Of a stretch of DNA of 55,389 nt, positions 55,066 through 55,389 are shown in pieces (the first letter of the stretch is position 1; every line of letters begins with the position of its first letter). Under the pieces are notes generated by a model. The model was not told where the DNA came from. It did no database searches and saw nothing but the letters and a program-made list of their open reading frames with translations. Location of the stretch: IMG/VR virus record IMGVR_UViG_3300036826_000033, positions 1 to 55,389 of that record; one strand, 5' to 3'. Source of the DNA: a virus. The position numbers were made by a program, and so were the translations under genes.

Positions 55066-55389
55066 CGAGCTGGCGTTCACTGACGCGATGGAGATGATGA
55101 AAGCGTCGAACATCAGCGACGAGCTTGCACTGAAATTTTGGTCTGAACTTTTCGGTCGTCATCCCGGCATTCAACTGCTGACGATTGCCGACATGGGTGC
55201 GCGCTGGATTAACAGCCACCCGAAAGAATATCGTGAGAACGCCATGAACGCGATCATCCAAGCGATGCTTGGACTCGCAACAATAGATCAGAAAAATGAG
55301 CAAACAGGGTGTTGCCTCCGATTGGGGCACCGACAGAAAAGTGGGAGAAAATTGACATCCAGCGGACACGGTGAGAATCGAACTCACAG
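55025..55389 (+). CDS. Hypothetical protein, incomplete at window end
   Basis: ATG 55025 after GGGAGTGAGAG. The first ~85 residues look protein-like (AFTDAMEMMKASNISDELAL, FWSELFGRHPGIQLLTIADM). From about 55290 the composition changes, and the frame then runs across the antisense tRNA. A real stop may have been lost by a frameshift near 55290. Partial. Confidence 0.45.
   Translation, partial: MSEQKPRLRAWHSDELAFTDAMEMMKASNISDELALKFWSELFGRHPGIQLLTIADMGARWINSHPKEYRENAMNAIIQAMLGLATIDQKNEQTGCCLRLGHRQKSGRKLTSSGHGENRTH
55363..55389 (-). tRNA. tRNA 3' part, truncated by window end
   Basis: Minus strand: T stem GTGAG/CTCAC (55371-55375 with 55383-55387) closing a canonical 7-nt loop TTCGATT, then acceptor strand CGTGTCC (55364-55370) and discriminator G (55363). 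No CCA is encoded. Anticodon lies beyond the window; the 5' strand should read GGACACG. Confidence 0.75.

Noticed and set aside
1-55389. Insertion sequence or transposase
   Set aside because: No transposase-like protein and no paired terminal repeats with target duplications were seen.

Overview
The window is a nearly gap-free stretch (about 55% GC by eye) of a tailed double-stranded DNA phage with a contractile tail. The evidence is a complete structural block: lambda-type packaging and head genes (Nu1-like TerS, gpA-like TerL, portal, ClpP-type protease with a nested scaffold, decoration protein, major capsid) followed by P2/Mu-type tail genes (sheath, tube, chaperone pair, tape measure, X, D, V, U, gp25-like wedge, J, I, fibres). 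No integrase, CI-type repressor or RNA polymerase is visible, so lifestyle is undecided. The host is probably a Gram-negative bacterium: promoters with CTTGAC/CTTGCG -35 boxes and P2-like tail genes suggest a proteobacterium, but this is inference.

Layout. (1) 43-5678, plus strand: replication region with a DnaB_N + RepA-like ATPase, a dense cluster of TGAGACA heptamers just after it (candidate origin or operator array), a radical SAM enzyme, zinc-binding and small membrane proteins. (2) 5691-17036, minus strand: five transcription units of mostly small unknown genes chained by ATGA overlaps, plus a GHKL ATPase fused to a zincin-like HEFGH domain, a DUF932 protein and a PLP-fold-II-like protein. 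(3) 17197-45877, plus strand: structural genes in the order head, neck, tail, baseplate, fibres, with a likely lysis cassette (40661-41639) between fibre genes and baseplate J. One convergent small DNA-binding gene (21121-21348) sits inside it. (4) 45858-52167, minus strand: RecT-family annealase, DNA methyltransferase, J-domain protein, degenerate HNH protein and small zinc proteins. (5) 52237-55389, plus strand: DUF1064-like nuclease, Cas4/RecB-like nuclease with an apparent Fe-S cysteine set, small genes, and the 3' end of a tRNA on the minus strand at the window edge.

How the parts work together. The plus-strand nucleases and the minus-strand RecT form a divergent recombination module around a shared control region (52168-52236). 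Seven minus-strand units are preceded by a motif not explained by standard features: two CTTGyGC-type boxes with a constant 16-bp period. In six of seven cases the second box ends only 10-13 nt before the start codon, leaving no room for a ribosome-binding site and placing the first box near -35 relative to the ATG. This looks like a phage-specific regulon of leaderless mRNAs. The structural genes, by contrast, mostly use Shine-Dalgarno sites or stop/start overlaps.

The most unusual items are the leaderless-promoter motif, the heptamer cluster, the GHKL-zincin fusion, a near-identical perfect palindrome at two distant loci, a long inverted repeat in a 133-bp gene-free gap, and a HeH/SAP-like tail on the major capsid protein.
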